From positions 11,939 to 75,938 of the forward strand of contig NZ_JBDKXB010000016.1 in NCBI RefSeq assembly GCF_041197575.1: a stretch of 64,000 bases of DNA, written 5' to 3'. The notes below the pieces were generated by a model. That model ran no database searches, was not told the origin of the DNA, and saw only the letters and a list, made by a program, of their open reading frames with translations. The position numbers and the translations under genes were made by a program. The number at the start of each line of letters is the position of its first letter. Position 1 is the stretch's first letter. Below, piece after piece: positions 27,731 to 36,980 of this stretch. This DNA is from Thioalkalicoccus limnaeus (GTDB lineage Bacteria; Pseudomonadota; Gammaproteobacteria; Chromatiales; Chromatiaceae).

Positions 27731-28177
27731 ATGATTCGGTGTGAACTCGAACGGCGAAGCTCCGTGCTTCCGGGGCTGACCGCGTTGGCCGGGCTCATCG
27801 GGCGGCATCGTCGACCACGACCAGGTCGCCCGTTGGCGACGCGGAATGAATGGCTGCCGTTGCCGCATCGGCCGATGTCCGGCGAGCGAATCGACGCGCC
27901 ACTGTATCGGCTCGTGGTCGACTGCCGATCCCGCGCCGTCGCCGAGAAGGCCCTGGCACTCTTGTCACGCGAACTCGATGCGGCGGACTTGGCCGCGCAG
28001 CATGTTTTTCGGAAGACGCAGTCAGCCAGCGGGGTAACGAGGTTGACCGTCGACATTCGCTGCGACGCGCCGCGCCGGGTCCATCTCGCACGCTTCGTGA
28101 GACAGATGGGGGACACCGCCGGCGTAAGCTCGGTGCGCTGGATGACCCGGCCCTCGGCCGACCACGGCGCCCGCTGA
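27731..28177 (+). CDS. MgtC C-terminal (ACT-like) domain protein, lacking the membrane part
   Basis: 148 residues from the ATG at 27731 with GAGGAG just upstream. Residues from about 57 (APLYRLVVDCRSRAVAEKAL) to 140 (DTAGVSSVRWMTR) follow the beta-alpha-beta-beta-alpha-beta pattern of the cytoplasmic domain at the end of MgtC/SapB magnesium-related membrane proteins. The four or five membrane helices that normally precede it are missing. The first 50 residues are Arg-rich and carry at most one short apolar stretch. It may be a domain made alone or the remains of a full mgtC. It lies upstream of mgtE, which supports a magnesium-related role. Homology is by pattern only. Confidence 0.5.
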   Translation: MIRCELERRSSVLPGLTALAGLIGRHRRPRPGRPLATRNEWLPLPHRPMSGERIDAPLYRLVVDCRSRAVAEKALALLSRELDAADLAAQHVFRKTQSASGVTRLTVDIRCDAPRRVHLARFVRQMGDTAGVSSVRWMTRPSADHGAR

Positions 28178-28556
28178 AGCGCACTCGGACCCCGATCGGG
28201 CGAGACGGGGACCGGTCGGTTCGCCTTTTGCTCGATCAAGTCGAATTCGCTTCGGCATTCCATTCGCGCGACCGCGAGGAGGGGATTCGGTTGGACCCAG
28301 ACCCTAAACCGTGGGCCGACGGACCTCGTATCGACTGACCCGCCTCGGCGTATCCGCGGGTCGGTTCGTATAAGGATCCGCGAGCCCTTTCCTGATTCGG
28401 TCATCGATCGTGGATCGATGGCGCGCCAATCGTTTTGCCTGCATCCATTGGTTGCTCGCCCGGCTTGTCGTCCGACAAGAGAATCTTGACGCCAGCCATG
28501 CGCATCCAGACGCGCGGCGATCGGTGGATCCAATCGAGCCTTTTGGAGGTGTCATC
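28178..28556. other. Intergenic stretch upstream of mgtE
   Basis: 379 bases with no convincing gene. It has a 7-bp hairpin (GACCCGC / GCGGGTC) at 28337-28362 followed by a TATAAG at 28370, which could be a -10 element, and a good GGAGGT ribosome binding site just before mgtE. It may be part of the leader or a second promoter region. Confidence 0.4.
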
Positions 28557-29915
28557 ATGGATTATTTCGATGTCGTCGTATCCCTGAAAGGGATCATCGC
28601 CACCCGCAACGCGGCCGACTACGCGGTCATCGAGAAACGCGCTCACCCGGCGGATATCGCGGGGGCGCTCGCGCAGCATCCCGCGCGGGACCAGTCGTTG
28701 GTGCTGGGCATGGCGTCGCCTGCGGCCCGTGCGGAGGTCTTTGGCTACCTCGACCAGGATCAGCAGGTGAGGATCGCCCAGCATCTGGACCGGCGCCGCC
28801 TGGCCGAGCTGTTCCTGAACATGTCCTCGGACGAGCGGGCCGATCTGTACAACCGCCTGTCAGATGACCAGCGCGACACCATCATGCCGGCCCTCGCTCA
28901 AGTGGAGCGCGAGGATATCCGGCAGTTGGCGGCCTATCCCGAGAAGACGGTCGGCTCGGTGATGACCTCGGATTACGCGACCCTGAGCCCGGGGCTGACC
29001 GCGGCCGAGGCGATCGACGAGCTGCGTCGGGTGGCGCCGGATACCGAGACCATCTATCAAGCCTACGTCATCGACAAGGGCCGGCGATTGATTGGCGTCA
29101 TCTCGTTGCGAGAACTGATCCTTGCTGACCCAACGGCGCGCATCGGCGATCTGATGAAGCCCAGCCCGGTCTGGATCAGCGCTAGCGCGCCCCGCGAGGA
29201 AGCGGTCCATCTGATCGCCAAATACGATCTGTTGGCGGTCCCGGTGATCAACGGGGGTAACATGCTGGTCGGCATCGTGACCTACGACGATGCGATGGAC
29301 GTCGAGCAGGCCGAGACGGATACGGATTTCCGCAAGGTCGGTGCCGTCAGCGAGCTCGGTCGCGGTCTGAAGGAGGCGTCGATCACGCTGCTCTATCGCA
29401 AGCGCGTCTTCTGGTTGGTGCTGTTGGTGTTCGGCAATCTGTTCTCGGGGGCCGGTATCGCCTATTTCGAGGACACGATCCTGGCCTATGTGGCCCTGGT
29501 ATTCTTCCTGCCGCTGTTGGTCGACAGCGGCGGTAATGCCGGATCCCAATCGGCGACCTTGATGGTGCGGGCCCTCGCGACCGGCGATGTCGTGCTCAAG
29601 GACTGGGCGAGCATGTTGGGCCGCGAACTGATCGTCGCCGGTCTGTTGGGCGCGACCATGGCCCTGGCGGTCTCGGGCCTCGGATTGTGGCGCGGTGGGC
29701 CCGAGATCGCGCTCGTCGTCGCCCTGTCGATGCAGATCGTGGTCATCGTCGGAAGCCTGATCGGCATGTCGCTGCCGTTCGTGCTGAGTCGGCTCAAGAT
29801 GGATCCGGCGACGGCGAGTGCCCCGCTGATCACATCGATCGCCGACGCGACCGGTGTCGTGATTTATTTCGCGATCGCCACGACGGTACTCGGGTTGCCG
29901 GAGGTCGGTTCGTAA
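28557..29915 (+). CDS. mgtE: Magnesium transporter MgtE
   Basis: 452 residues from the ATG at 28557, preceded by GGAGGT seven bases upstream; the frame is open 49 codons more but the family length (about 450) favours this start. The N-terminal superhelical domain carries HPADIAGALAQHPARDQSLV and ERADLYNRLSDDQ-like repeats. Two CBS domains follow (about 130-255, with YVIDKGRRLIGVISLRELIL). Five membrane helices include PLLVDSGGNAGSQSATLMVR, the MgtE pore signature. It is a magnesium-gated channel: the cytosolic domains close the pore when internal magnesium is high. Confidence 0.95.
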   Translation: MDYFDVVVSLKGIIATRNAADYAVIEKRAHPADIAGALAQHPARDQSLVLGMASPAARAEVFGYLDQDQQVRIAQHLDRRRLAELFLNMSSDERADLYNRLSDDQRDTIMPALAQVEREDIRQLAAYPEKTVGSVMTSDYATLSPGLTAAEAIDELRRVAPDTETIYQAYVIDKGRRLIGVISLRELILADPTARIGDLMKPSPVWISASAPREEAVHLIAKYDLLAVPVINGGNMLVGIVTYDDAMDVEQAETDTDFRKVGAVSELGRGLKEASITLLYRKRVFWLVLLVFGNLFSGAGIAYFEDTILAYVALVFFLPLLVDSGGNAGSQSATLMVRALATGDVVLKDWASMLGRELIVAGLLGATMALAVSGLGLWRGGPEIALVVALSMQIVVIVGSLIGMSLPFVLSRLKMDPATASAPLITSIADATGVVIYFAIATTVLGLPEVGS

Positions 29916-29982
29916 CCGCAATGTCATGTCCCTGGACTAGACTGCTCGGAAAATGCAGGGAGCATTCAGCAGGAGCCCGATC

Positions 29983-30351
29983 ATGTCTGTCGAACGCCGT
30001 TACAGCACCCGTCATCCAGTCGACTTCCTGGTCTACATTCGGTACCGTCGTCGGCGGTTTTCGGAGGCCGCGGCCCGCAACCTGTCCGTTCAAGGCTTGT
30101 ACCTCGATGTCAGGGCCTTGACGGTGCCGACCGGGACTTTCGTCGAACTCGAATTCGATTGTCTGGGACGGGAGTGGTTGTTGCCTGCTTTGGTCATCCA
30201 TCGCGAATCGAACGGGATCGGTATTATGTTCTGTGATCCACAGCCTGAGCTGTATCGCGGGGTGATCGAGACACACGCACATCATGAAGTCAGCAGGCCC
30301 GATCTGTTGCGGCCCAGGCGGCCGAACCCGTGGCCCAGACTCGAGTTGTAG
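29983..30351 (+). CDS. PilZ domain protein (cyclic di-GMP binding)
   Basis: 122 residues from the ATG at 29983 (10 more open codons). SVERRYSTRHPVDFLVYIRY contains the RxxxR arm, and AARNLSVQGLYLDVRAL matches the (D/N)xSxxG motif: together these are the two c-di-GMP contact motifs of PilZ domains. There is no second domain, so it is a small stand-alone receptor. The gene is 67 bases after mgtE and could share its transcript. Confidence 0.85.
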   Translation: MSVERRYSTRHPVDFLVYIRYRRRRFSEAAARNLSVQGLYLDVRALTVPTGTFVELEFDCLGREWLLPALVIHRESNGIGIMFCDPQPELYRGVIETHAHHEVSRPDLLRPRRPNPWPRLEL

Positions 30352-30697
30352 CCCTGGCTCTCGCATCGCCCGGGACCTGACGAGTCCATGCGTTCGAGCC
30401 CGGCCATGAGTCACTGGCCGGGAGTTCGGACCGGAGCAGAACCGCCAGGATCCGCTCCGGGATACCGGTCAGCACGGGATCCGTGACGCTGTCCGGTTCG
30501 CCGGCCGATTCCTGACACCGGAATGCTTGCCGAGTCGATGCCAGTGGGATAGGCTGGCAGCTTCCGTTCCCAGGTTGTCTGGCAAGACCCCGCAGAGCAC
30601 TTTGTCGAATCGCCTCCGTTCGCCGTGGTGGGCCGATCGTCTCCTCATGTCGATCCTGGCCCGCAGTCGTCTGTGCGCTCCGTTCCGAAATTCCCCG
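30352..30697. other. Intergenic stretch, 346 bases
   Basis: No gene recognised. The frames that are open here have compositions typical of shadow reading of GC-rich DNA. The upstream in-frame extension of the next gene (from 30527) lacks its apolar character and is not included. Confidence 0.4.
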
Positions 30698-31483
30698 ATG
30701 TCCTTTGATCTTCTTTTCTCACGCGGGTCCATGATTCTCAATCGTGCGCTGATTTGGAGCCTTGCCGGCCTCATCTACGCGCCGCTCTTCACCGGACTCT
30801 ACCTCGGCTTCGACACCCTTGGGCTCGATGCCTGGTCCTACGTCCTCGCGGCGGCGCTGGCGGGGGCCGTCGGCGCGATCTTCTACGGCGCGCGAGGGGT
30901 AGCCTTGGCGGCAACCGGCATCGGATTGACGGTTGCCACCTTTTTGTTCTTCGCGATGCCAGATCGCTTCGATGTGCCGGGCGTGGCCACGATCGCCGCG
31001 CTGGTCGGAGCTGGGTTGGGACTCATCGCCCGCTTCCCCGACCGGTGTTCTCTCGGGGTGCCCGGCAAGGCCTTGGCCGGAGCCATGGGCGGCTTCGCGT
31101 GCGGCGGTCTGCTTGCGGCGACGGCGGCGTTTTGGACGGATCTGGTCTCGCTGGCGGTGATTCTGGCCTTTCTCGTGTCGGTCAACGGGATGCTGTATGT
31201 GGTTTCGGTCCGTTGGTGGGTCGGCGTGACGACACCCAAATCGCGAACCGAATACTGCAACCTGATCGAATCGTTGGTGATCGCGATCCTGGCTGCCTGC
31301 GCCGCCGGCGGCCTCTGGCTCATGGTCGGGCCCATCACGGGTTTCGCCGAAGCTTCCGAGTTGGCCATCAGCCACGCCGTGCAGCGCGAAATCCCGATCG
31401 CGGTGATCGGTGGCTTGATCGGTGGCGCCGTGAGTGGCGCCCTGCTCGAGGCCTTTCGGTTCCGGAACGTCTTCGACCTGTGA
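30698..31483 (+). CDS. Polytopic membrane protein of unknown function
   Basis: 261 residues from the ATG at 30698. About seven hydrophobic segments are rich in Gly and Ala (ALIWSLAGLIYAPLFTGLYL; AAALAGAVGAIFYGARGVAL; AVIGGLIGGAVSGALLEAF). No transporter signature is seen. Other starts in the same frame lie upstream and at the internal Met12. An inner-membrane protein is the only safe call. Confidence 0.6.
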   Translation: MSFDLLFSRGSMILNRALIWSLAGLIYAPLFTGLYLGFDTLGLDAWSYVLAAALAGAVGAIFYGARGVALAATGIGLTVATFLFFAMPDRFDVPGVATIAALVGAGLGLIARFPDRCSLGVPGKALAGAMGGFACGGLLAATAAFWTDLVSLAVILAFLVSVNGMLYVVSVRWWVGVTTPKSRTEYCNLIESLVIAILAACAAGGLWLMVGPITGFAEASELAISHAVQREIPIAVIGGLIGGAVSGALLEAFRFRNVFDL

Positions 31484-31578
31484 TCGCGCGTTGGCCAGGT
31501 CGTTGCCGAACCTGCTCGAATCATGCGACACATACGACAGGCCGGTGGCCCCGATGGCCTCCAGGCTTGTCAACGGCG

Positions 31579-31989
31579 TCAGGGAAGGGCCTCGACGGCG
31601 CTGAACAACTCGCGGTAGCGCTCGCCGAGCGCCTCGGCCATGCCGCTGGCACGGGCCTCCCGGCAACCCCCGGCCTCGCGCAGCATCTCGCCGAACTCCT
31701 CTTGCAGGCGCTCGCGGGCTCGGCGGAAGGATCGCTCCGGGAACAGATCGTCCTGCACGCCGACGATCGTGATCCGGAACTTGCTGGTGATCAGTTTGTT
31801 CAGGTTCTCGGTGCGACGGCCCGATCGATCCGAGCGACACCGTTCGTGGAAGAGATCGACGAACGCAGCAGCCTCGATCGCCTCGACGAGCAATTGCTGC
31901 GTGTCCTCGTCGATGAACGGACGGGCCGTGGCCGTCGGGCCGATGATGAGAATTACGGACAAAAAAAACCAAACAATTGATAACGGCAT
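31579..31989 (-). CDS. Small secreted protein of unknown function
   Basis: 136 residues from the ATG at 31989, inside an unusually AT-rich patch. The N-terminus is a signal peptide (MPLSIVWFFLSVILIIGPTA, cleaved near TATARPF). The mature part is helical and charged, with two Cys (HERCRSDRSG and REAGGCREARASG) that could form one disulfide. Family unknown. The frame continues far upstream, but that sequence looks non-coding. Convergent with the membrane protein at 30698. Confidence 0.6.
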   Translation of the reverse strand: MPLSIVWFFLSVILIIGPTATARPFIDEDTQQLLVEAIEAAAFVDLFHERCRSDRSGRRTENLNKLITSKFRITIVGVQDDLFPERSFRRARERLQEEFGEMLREAGGCREARASGMAEALGERYRELFSAVEALP

Positions 31990-32410
31990 GATTAACTGAG
32001 AATAATCTGAATCTAGGCAACCTCGGCTGCGTCCGCGGACAGATATCATAGCCCCGGTTACATGTCGGGCCGCGTCGGATACCAGGTCCCGCCCAGGACC
32101 CTCATGCGGCCACCATCCGTTATCTGTATCATAATCGGATATCCGCTCGCCAGATAAACCGGACCGCGACGACGTTCTCCCCAATTCGAGAATCCCCGAC
32201 ACGTGATCGCACCGATCGAATCCCAGCCCCTCCCGATCCCGCCGGTCCGGGCCGCGCGTCCCCGAGCGGGAACCGCGCCCGCCGGTCGACGGAGTCCCCT
32301 CGGGCAGCCCCGATGGCCGCCGCGGCACGGCGGCATGGGCGCGAAGCCGACGGCCACGTCGGTGCAAGGTCACGTCGGCAGGGCAGGCCAGCGCAAGGAT
32401 GGAGAAGCGG
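31990..32410. other. Divergent intergenic region upstream of lapB
   Basis: About 420 bases. The first 170 bases are AT-rich, in contrast to the surroundings, and contain TATCATA and ATCATAATC elements suitable as -10 boxes on either strand. The rest is GC-rich with no recognised gene. The usual upstream gene lapA is not here. Confidence 0.45.
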
Positions 32411-33613
32411 GTGACTGAGCTCCTGTTTTTGCTGTTGCCGATTGCCGCGGCGTCCGGTTGGTTTGCGGCCCGCCGTTCCGAAAGGGCGAAAGTCGCGGCC
32501 GCGCCGCAGATCGGGCACCCGTCGTTCTTTCGTGGTTTGAATTACCTGCTCGATGAACAGCCGGATAAGGCCATCGACGTTTTCGTCAAGCTCGCAGAGG
32601 TTGACCAAGAAACGGTCGAGGTCCATTTGGCGCTAGGCAGCCTATTTCGCCGGCGCGGCGAGGTCGACCGCGCGATTCGGATCCATCAGAACCTGGTCGC
32701 ACGCGACAATCTGGAGCCCGAACAGCGAGGCTTCGCCCTTTACGAGTTGGGCCAGGACTACATGCGGGCGGGTCTGTTCGACCGCGCCGAGCGGCTGTTC
32801 GGTGAACTCCTCGAGCTCGGCCTTCAGCGCCGCCGGGCTCTGGAGGCACTGGCCGAAATCTACCAGCAAGAAAGGGAATGGGTGCGGGGGCTCGAGGTGG
32901 CCGAGCAACTGGAGGCCCTGGGTGTCGAGAGCGTGCGGACCGCGATGGCGCATTATCGCTGCGAGCTCGCCGAACAGGCGTTCGAGGCCGGGGAGATCGA
33001 GCGTGCCGAAGCCCATCTCGAGGCGGCCCGAAGCAGCGATCGGCGGTGCGTCCGCGCCAGCATGCTTCAGGGTGAAATCCTGATGCGCCGCGGCGACTAT
33101 GCGCGAGCATTGGTCCTGTACCGCGGTATCGTGCGGCAGGATCCATCCTTCATGCCCGAGATCCTGCCGCAATTCGTTACCAGTCTGGAACGCGGCGGGC
33201 AGACAGATCTGCGGGCCGAACTCGAGAGTCTGTACCTGGGGCGTCCGAATCCAATGTTATTGGTCGCGTTGGCCGAGCGGGTTCGCGAGCAACAGGGTGA
33301 CGAAGCAGCCGTCGAGCTTCTCAGGACGCATTTGACCCAGTACGCCGATTTGGCCGGTCTCGTCCGTTTTCTCGAATGGCAGGGTGACCAGGACGCCGCC
33401 GATGCGATCGACGTGACGCTGGTCATCGTTCGGCATCTGGCCGCACGCCTACCTGCCTATCAATGCCAGAACTGCGGGTTTACCGCCCGCCATATACATT
33501 GGCAGTGCCCAAGCTGTAAGCGTTGGGACACGGTCCGCCTTCTGCAACCGGAGCCGCTCGGCACCGCGGCATGGTGCGCACCGGCGGTGGCTGCCGATAA
33601 GTCTCCCGCCTGA
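32411..33613 (+). CDS. lapB: Lipopolysaccharide assembly protein B
   Basis: 400 residues if started at the GTG at 32411, which puts ELLFLLLPIAAASGWFAARR, the conserved single membrane anchor, at the N-terminus as in E. coli LapB; an ATG four codons upstream is the alternative. TPR repeats follow (about 45-340: FFRGLNYLLDEQPDKAIDVF, ALGSLFRRRGEVDRAI). A rubredoxin-like zinc/iron knuckle ends the protein (YQCQNCGFTARHIHWQCPSC). LapB recruits FtsH to degrade LpxC and so balances LPS synthesis. It is paired with pyrF as in E. coli. Confidence 0.93.
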   Translation: MTELLFLLLPIAAASGWFAARRSERAKVAAAPQIGHPSFFRGLNYLLDEQPDKAIDVFVKLAEVDQETVEVHLALGSLFRRRGEVDRAIRIHQNLVARDNLEPEQRGFALYELGQDYMRAGLFDRAERLFGELLELGLQRRRALEALAEIYQQEREWVRGLEVAEQLEALGVESVRTAMAHYRCELAEQAFEAGEIERAEAHLEAARSSDRRCVRASMLQGEILMRRGDYARALVLYRGIVRQDPSFMPEILPQFVTSLERGGQTDLRAELESLYLGRPNPMLLVALAERVREQQGDEAAVELLRTHLTQYADLAGLVRFLEWQGDQDAADAIDVTLVIVRHLAARLPAYQCQNCGFTARHIHWQCPSCKRWDTVRLLQPEPLGTAAWCAPAVAADKSPA

Positions 33614-33631
33614 GAATCAAGGAGTTGGTCC

Positions 33632-34363
33632 GTGACAGAAGAACCGCGCATCATTGTCGCCTTGGATTGTCCTTCCGAAGCCGAGGCCCTGCGGCTGACG
33701 GCACAGCTGGACCCCGCGCGCTGTCGACTCAAGGTCGGCAAGGAGCTCTTCACACGGCTCGGTCCGGTTTTCGTCGAACGCTTGCAGCGGGACGGCTTCG
33801 CGGTCTTTCTCGATCTCAAATTTCACGACATACCAAACACGGTCGCGGCCGCTTGTGCCGCGGCCGCGGACCTCGGTGTCTGGATGATCAACGTCCATGC
33901 ATCGGGTGGCCGAGCGATGATGGTCGCTGCCCGCGAGCGCCTCGTGGGCCGATCACGACCGCCGCGGCTGATCGCGGTGACGGTGTTGACGAGTCTTGAT
34001 GAGACCGATCTCAGCGAGATCGGATGCCCCGGCGACCCGGCTCAGCGGGTCCTGCAACTCGCTCGTCTAACCAACGAGGCTGGGCTCGATGGTATCGTCT
34101 GTTCGCCGCGCGAGGCCGCGCTGGTGCGCGCCGCGGTGGGCCCAGGATTGTGTTTGGTGACACCCGGTGTTCGGCCGGCGACGACGGCGGTCGGCGATCA
34201 GAAGCGCGTGATGACCCCGCGTGAGGCCCTTGTCGCGGGTGCCGATTATCTGGTCATCGGGCGACCGATCACCGCGGCCCCCGACCCGATGGCTGCGTTG
34301 GCGGCGATCGAATCCGAGATCGAGGGGCTGGATCGGCCGCCCGCCGCCCGCGAAAAGAACTAG
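33632..34363 (+). CDS. pyrF: Orotidine 5'-phosphate decarboxylase
   Basis: 243 residues from a GTG at 33632 preceded by AAGGAG. CRLKVGKELFTRLGP and the catalytic Asp-Lys-x-x-Asp region FLDLKFHDIPNTVAAA are present, with PGVRPATTAVGDQKR at the phosphate loop. It makes UMP, the last step of pyrimidine synthesis. Located 18 bases after lapB, a conserved pair. Confidence 0.96.
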   Translation: MTEEPRIIVALDCPSEAEALRLTAQLDPARCRLKVGKELFTRLGPVFVERLQRDGFAVFLDLKFHDIPNTVAAACAAAADLGVWMINVHASGGRAMMVAARERLVGRSRPPRLIAVTVLTSLDETDLSEIGCPGDPAQRVLQLARLTNEAGLDGIVCSPREAALVRAAVGPGLCLVTPGVRPATTAVGDQKRVMTPREALVAGADYLVIGRPITAAPDPMAALAAIESEIEGLDRPPAAREKN

Positions 34364-34491
34364 GGCTCGCGCGCTTGGCCCACGCGGTGGCGGCGCCAAG
34401 TGCCTTGAGTTCCTCGTCCGCCGCACGACCCTCCCCGGGGCCGCTGCTGGCCCTAGGTCCGGAACAAAGACAACTGACAAGAGGCAATAGC

Positions 34492-35364
34492 ATGGCAAAG
34501 CTGAACAAGGCCGTTTTCCCCGTCGCCGGATTGGGCACCCGTTTCCTTCCTGCCACCAAGGCGAGTCCGAAGGAGATGTTGCCGGTGGTCGACAAGCCCC
34601 TGATCCAGTACGCGGCGGAGGAGGCGGAGGCGGCAGGCGTTCAGCAACTGGTCTTCATCACGGGCCGCAACAAGAGGTCGATCGAGGATCATTTCGACAA
34701 GGCCTATGAGCTCGAGATGGAACTGAAGGCCAGCGGGAAAAAAAAGTTGCTCGACATCGTCCGCGGTGTCGTGCTACCCGATGTCAGCTGCATCTATTTG
34801 CGCCAGGCCGAGGCATTGGGTCTGGGTCATGCCGTGCTCTGTGCTCGACCGGTGGTCGGCAAAGAGCCCTTTGCGGTGATCCTCGCCGACGACCTGATCC
34901 AGAATGATGGCCCTGGGGTCGTCGCGCAGATGGCCGACGTTTACGAACGCTACGGTTGCAGCGTCCTCGGTGTTGAAGAGGTTCCGCGCCACGAGACCAA
35001 CAAATACGGCATCGTCGCGACCGAACGCGGCGCCGACGGCGAGTTGCGCGTGGTCTCGATCGTCGAGAAGCCGGCTCCCGACGACGCCCCATCGAATCTC
35101 GCGGTCGTCGGCCGCTACCTGCTGACGCCGCGGATCTTCGACAAGCTGGCCGAAACCCGTCCCGGCGCCGGCGGCGAGATCCAGCTCACCGACGGCATCG
35201 CGGCCCTGCTCGCCGACGAGCCGGTCATCGCCTATCCGTTCAAGGGGAAACGCTATGATTGCGGGAGCAAGCTTGGGTATCTCGAGGCGACAGTCGAACT
35301 GGGCCTGCAGCACCCAGAGCTGGGCGGGCCGTTCGCCGATTACCTGAAGAACTTGCGCCTGTAG
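34492..35364 (+). CDS. galU: UTP-glucose-1-phosphate uridylyltransferase
   Basis: 290 residues from the ATG at 34492 (open frame upstream ignored). Opens MAKLNKAVFPVAGLGTRFLP, with KEMLPVVDKPLIQYAAEEA, IVEKPAPDDAPSNLAVVGRY and PGAGGEIQLTDGI, all GalU hallmarks. It makes UDP-glucose for LPS, exopolysaccharide and trehalose pathways. An eight-A run at 34738-34745 falls in a Lys-Lys-Lys stretch, a possible slippage site, but the frame is intact. Confidence 0.95.
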   Translation: MAKLNKAVFPVAGLGTRFLPATKASPKEMLPVVDKPLIQYAAEEAEAAGVQQLVFITGRNKRSIEDHFDKAYELEMELKASGKKKLLDIVRGVVLPDVSCIYLRQAEALGLGHAVLCARPVVGKEPFAVILADDLIQNDGPGVVAQMADVYERYGCSVLGVEEVPRHETNKYGIVATERGADGELRVVSIVEKPAPDDAPSNLAVVGRYLLTPRIFDKLAETRPGAGGEIQLTDGIAALLADEPVIAYPFKGKRYDCGSKLGYLEATVELGLQHPELGGPFADYLKNLRL

Positions 35365-35706
35365 GGTGCGAACAGGAGCGAACCGCGCCGATGGCGATGT
35401 CCCGGATCGCCATCAGCCTTAACGAGAAGGTCACGGACCCTTCCCGAGACCGTCATATCGAACTGGTCAAATGATGCATGGTCGGCGTGACAGCGCTTGG
35501 GCGGCCTCGCTCGCCTTCCGCCACCAACAGGGCCAAGCGACAACGCGACGGCAACGGTGTCACCGAGGCCCGGTGTCTGTGGCCAGCGTTGGTCGGGTCG
35601 AAGCGGGATATGATCAATAACGAAGCCGATCGACGTGCGACCGGCTCGAGGAGTCGCCCGAATCGATCGGGACCATATCAGGGCGTGCCAGCCCGGAGAG
35701 CGAAAT
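35365..35706. other. Intergenic stretch between galU and phoU
   Basis: 342 bases with no recognised gene. The main structure is a 9-bp perfect hairpin (GATGGCGAT / ATCGCCATC, 7-base loop) at 35390-35414, 25 bases after the galU stop. It has no T-run but may protect the 3' end or assist termination. Confidence 0.5.
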
Positions 35707-36390
35707 ATGACAAGAGAACACACCGTTCGGTCGTTCGATGATGTGCTGCGGACCGTCACCGACGACCTGCTGCGGATGGGCCGGTTGGCGCATGATCAAC
35801 TCGTTGCGGCGACGGCGCTGTTCGGTCAGCCCGTAGCCGACACGGCCCCGGCCATCTTGGCCGCCGACCAGCAGGTCGATGACCTGGATCAGCGGATCGA
35901 ATTGGAAGTCTCGGCGATCATGGCGATGCGCCAACCGATGGCGACCGACCTGCGTGCGCTGATGAGTTGCGATCGCATTGCGACCGATCTGGAGCGTGTT
36001 GCCGATCATGCGAAGAACATCGCCAAACGGGCGTCGATCATCGCCGAACAGGGTCAACCAATCGATTTCACCGGGCTTCGTGACCTGGCCGATTCCGTCC
36101 GCGTGCAATTGGAAGGCATCCTGAACGCGATCGAGCAAGGCGATGCCGCCTCCGCCAAGACGATCTGGGGCCAGGATGAGCAGATCGATGCCCGGTACGA
36201 AGAGGTCTTCAACACCCATCTGCAGACCATGTGCCAGACCCCGAACTCCGCGACCAGCTGCACCCAGGTCCTGTTCATCGCAAAGTCGCTGGAGCGCATC
36301 GGCGACCATGTGACGAACATCGCCGAGGATCTGGTCTACTGGATCACGGGTAGACGGCTCAGCAAACGCGAAACGGGCGACCTGACCTGA
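35707..36390 (+). CDS. phoU: Phosphate-specific transport regulator PhoU
   Basis: 227 residues from the ATG at 35707. Two three-helix PhoU repeats are visible; the metal-binding motifs are DRIATDLERVADHAKNIAKR and KSLERIGDHVTNIAEDLVYW. It links the Pst transporter to the PhoR-PhoB phosphate response. No pst or pho genes are adjacent, so it is an isolated copy here. Confidence 0.92.
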   Translation: MTREHTVRSFDDVLRTVTDDLLRMGRLAHDQLVAATALFGQPVADTAPAILAADQQVDDLDQRIELEVSAIMAMRQPMATDLRALMSCDRIATDLERVADHAKNIAKRASIIAEQGQPIDFTGLRDLADSVRVQLEGILNAIEQGDAASAKTIWGQDEQIDARYEEVFNTHLQTMCQTPNSATSCTQVLFIAKSLERIGDHVTNIAEDLVYWITGRRLSKRETGDLT

Positions 36391-36425
36391 GGCCAGGAAT
36401 CGATTAGAGCGGACGTGGAAAACAG

Positions 36426-36493
36426 CCACGGATGCGCACGGATGAACGCGGATAGAGCAGTAGCTCGAGCGGAGAATCCGGATTCATCCGTGG
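36426..36493. repeat. REP-like inverted repeat (CCACGGATG family)
   Basis: CCACGGATG at 36426-36434 and a second CACGGATGAA at 36438-36447 can both pair with TTCATCCGTGG at 36483-36493. The unit CACGGATGAACxCGGAT recurs between genes in many proteobacterial genomes (general knowledge). It lies between phoU and the convergent SMR gene. Confidence 0.6.
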
Positions 36494-36553
36494 TCGCGAA
36501 AAGGCGATCCGCGTGTACCCTTGGCTTGATTCTCGGCCGCGCTGACCGCGGCC

Positions 36554-36886
36554 CTAATGCGGGGCGCTCGATGAGAAGGCGTTCAGCACGACCACGCCGG
36601 CGATGATCAGGCCGATGCCGGCAATGGCCGGCCGGTCGAGCGCCTGACCGAGGAAGGCCCAACCGATCAACGCGATCAGCGCGACCCCGACGCCCGCCCA
36701 GACCGCATAGGCGATACCGACCGGGATCGTCCGGATCGCGAGCGACAACAGATAGAAGGCCGATGCATAACTGACCAGGACGATGACCGAGGGCCACAAC
36801 CTCGTGAAGCCCTCGGAACTCTTCAGAAACGCTGTCCCGATCACCTCCGATAGGATGGCCAGGCCAAGCAGCAACCAATGGGACAT
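36554..36886 (-). CDS. emrE: EmrE-type small multidrug resistance transporter
   Basis: 110 residues from the ATG at 36886 (frame open 19 codons further). Four helices; the membrane-embedded Glu14 is in LLGLAILSEVIGTAFLKSSE, followed by EGFTRLWPSVIVLVSYASAF and VGIAYAVWAGVGVALIALIG, very close to E. coli EmrE. It ends SSSAPH as EmrE ends STPH. A proton-coupled exporter of quaternary or aromatic cations. Confidence 0.93.
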   Translation of the reverse strand: MSHWLLLGLAILSEVIGTAFLKSSEGFTRLWPSVIVLVSYASAFYLLSLAIRTIPVGIAYAVWAGVGVALIALIGWAFLGQALDRPAIAGIGLIIAGVVVLNAFSSSAPH

Positions 36887-36980
36887 GAGGTCTGGGTACT
36901 CCCCCTGTGTGACCGCTCGTGCAACGCCAGAGGCCGGCGTCAAGGCAAGTCCGAAAGCATGAAAGCTGACAGTACTCGGC

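Noticed and set aside
34738..34747. A AAA AAG slippery site in galU as programmed frameshifting
   Set aside because: The zero frame gives a full-length GalU; no stimulatory structure or useful alternative product is evident.
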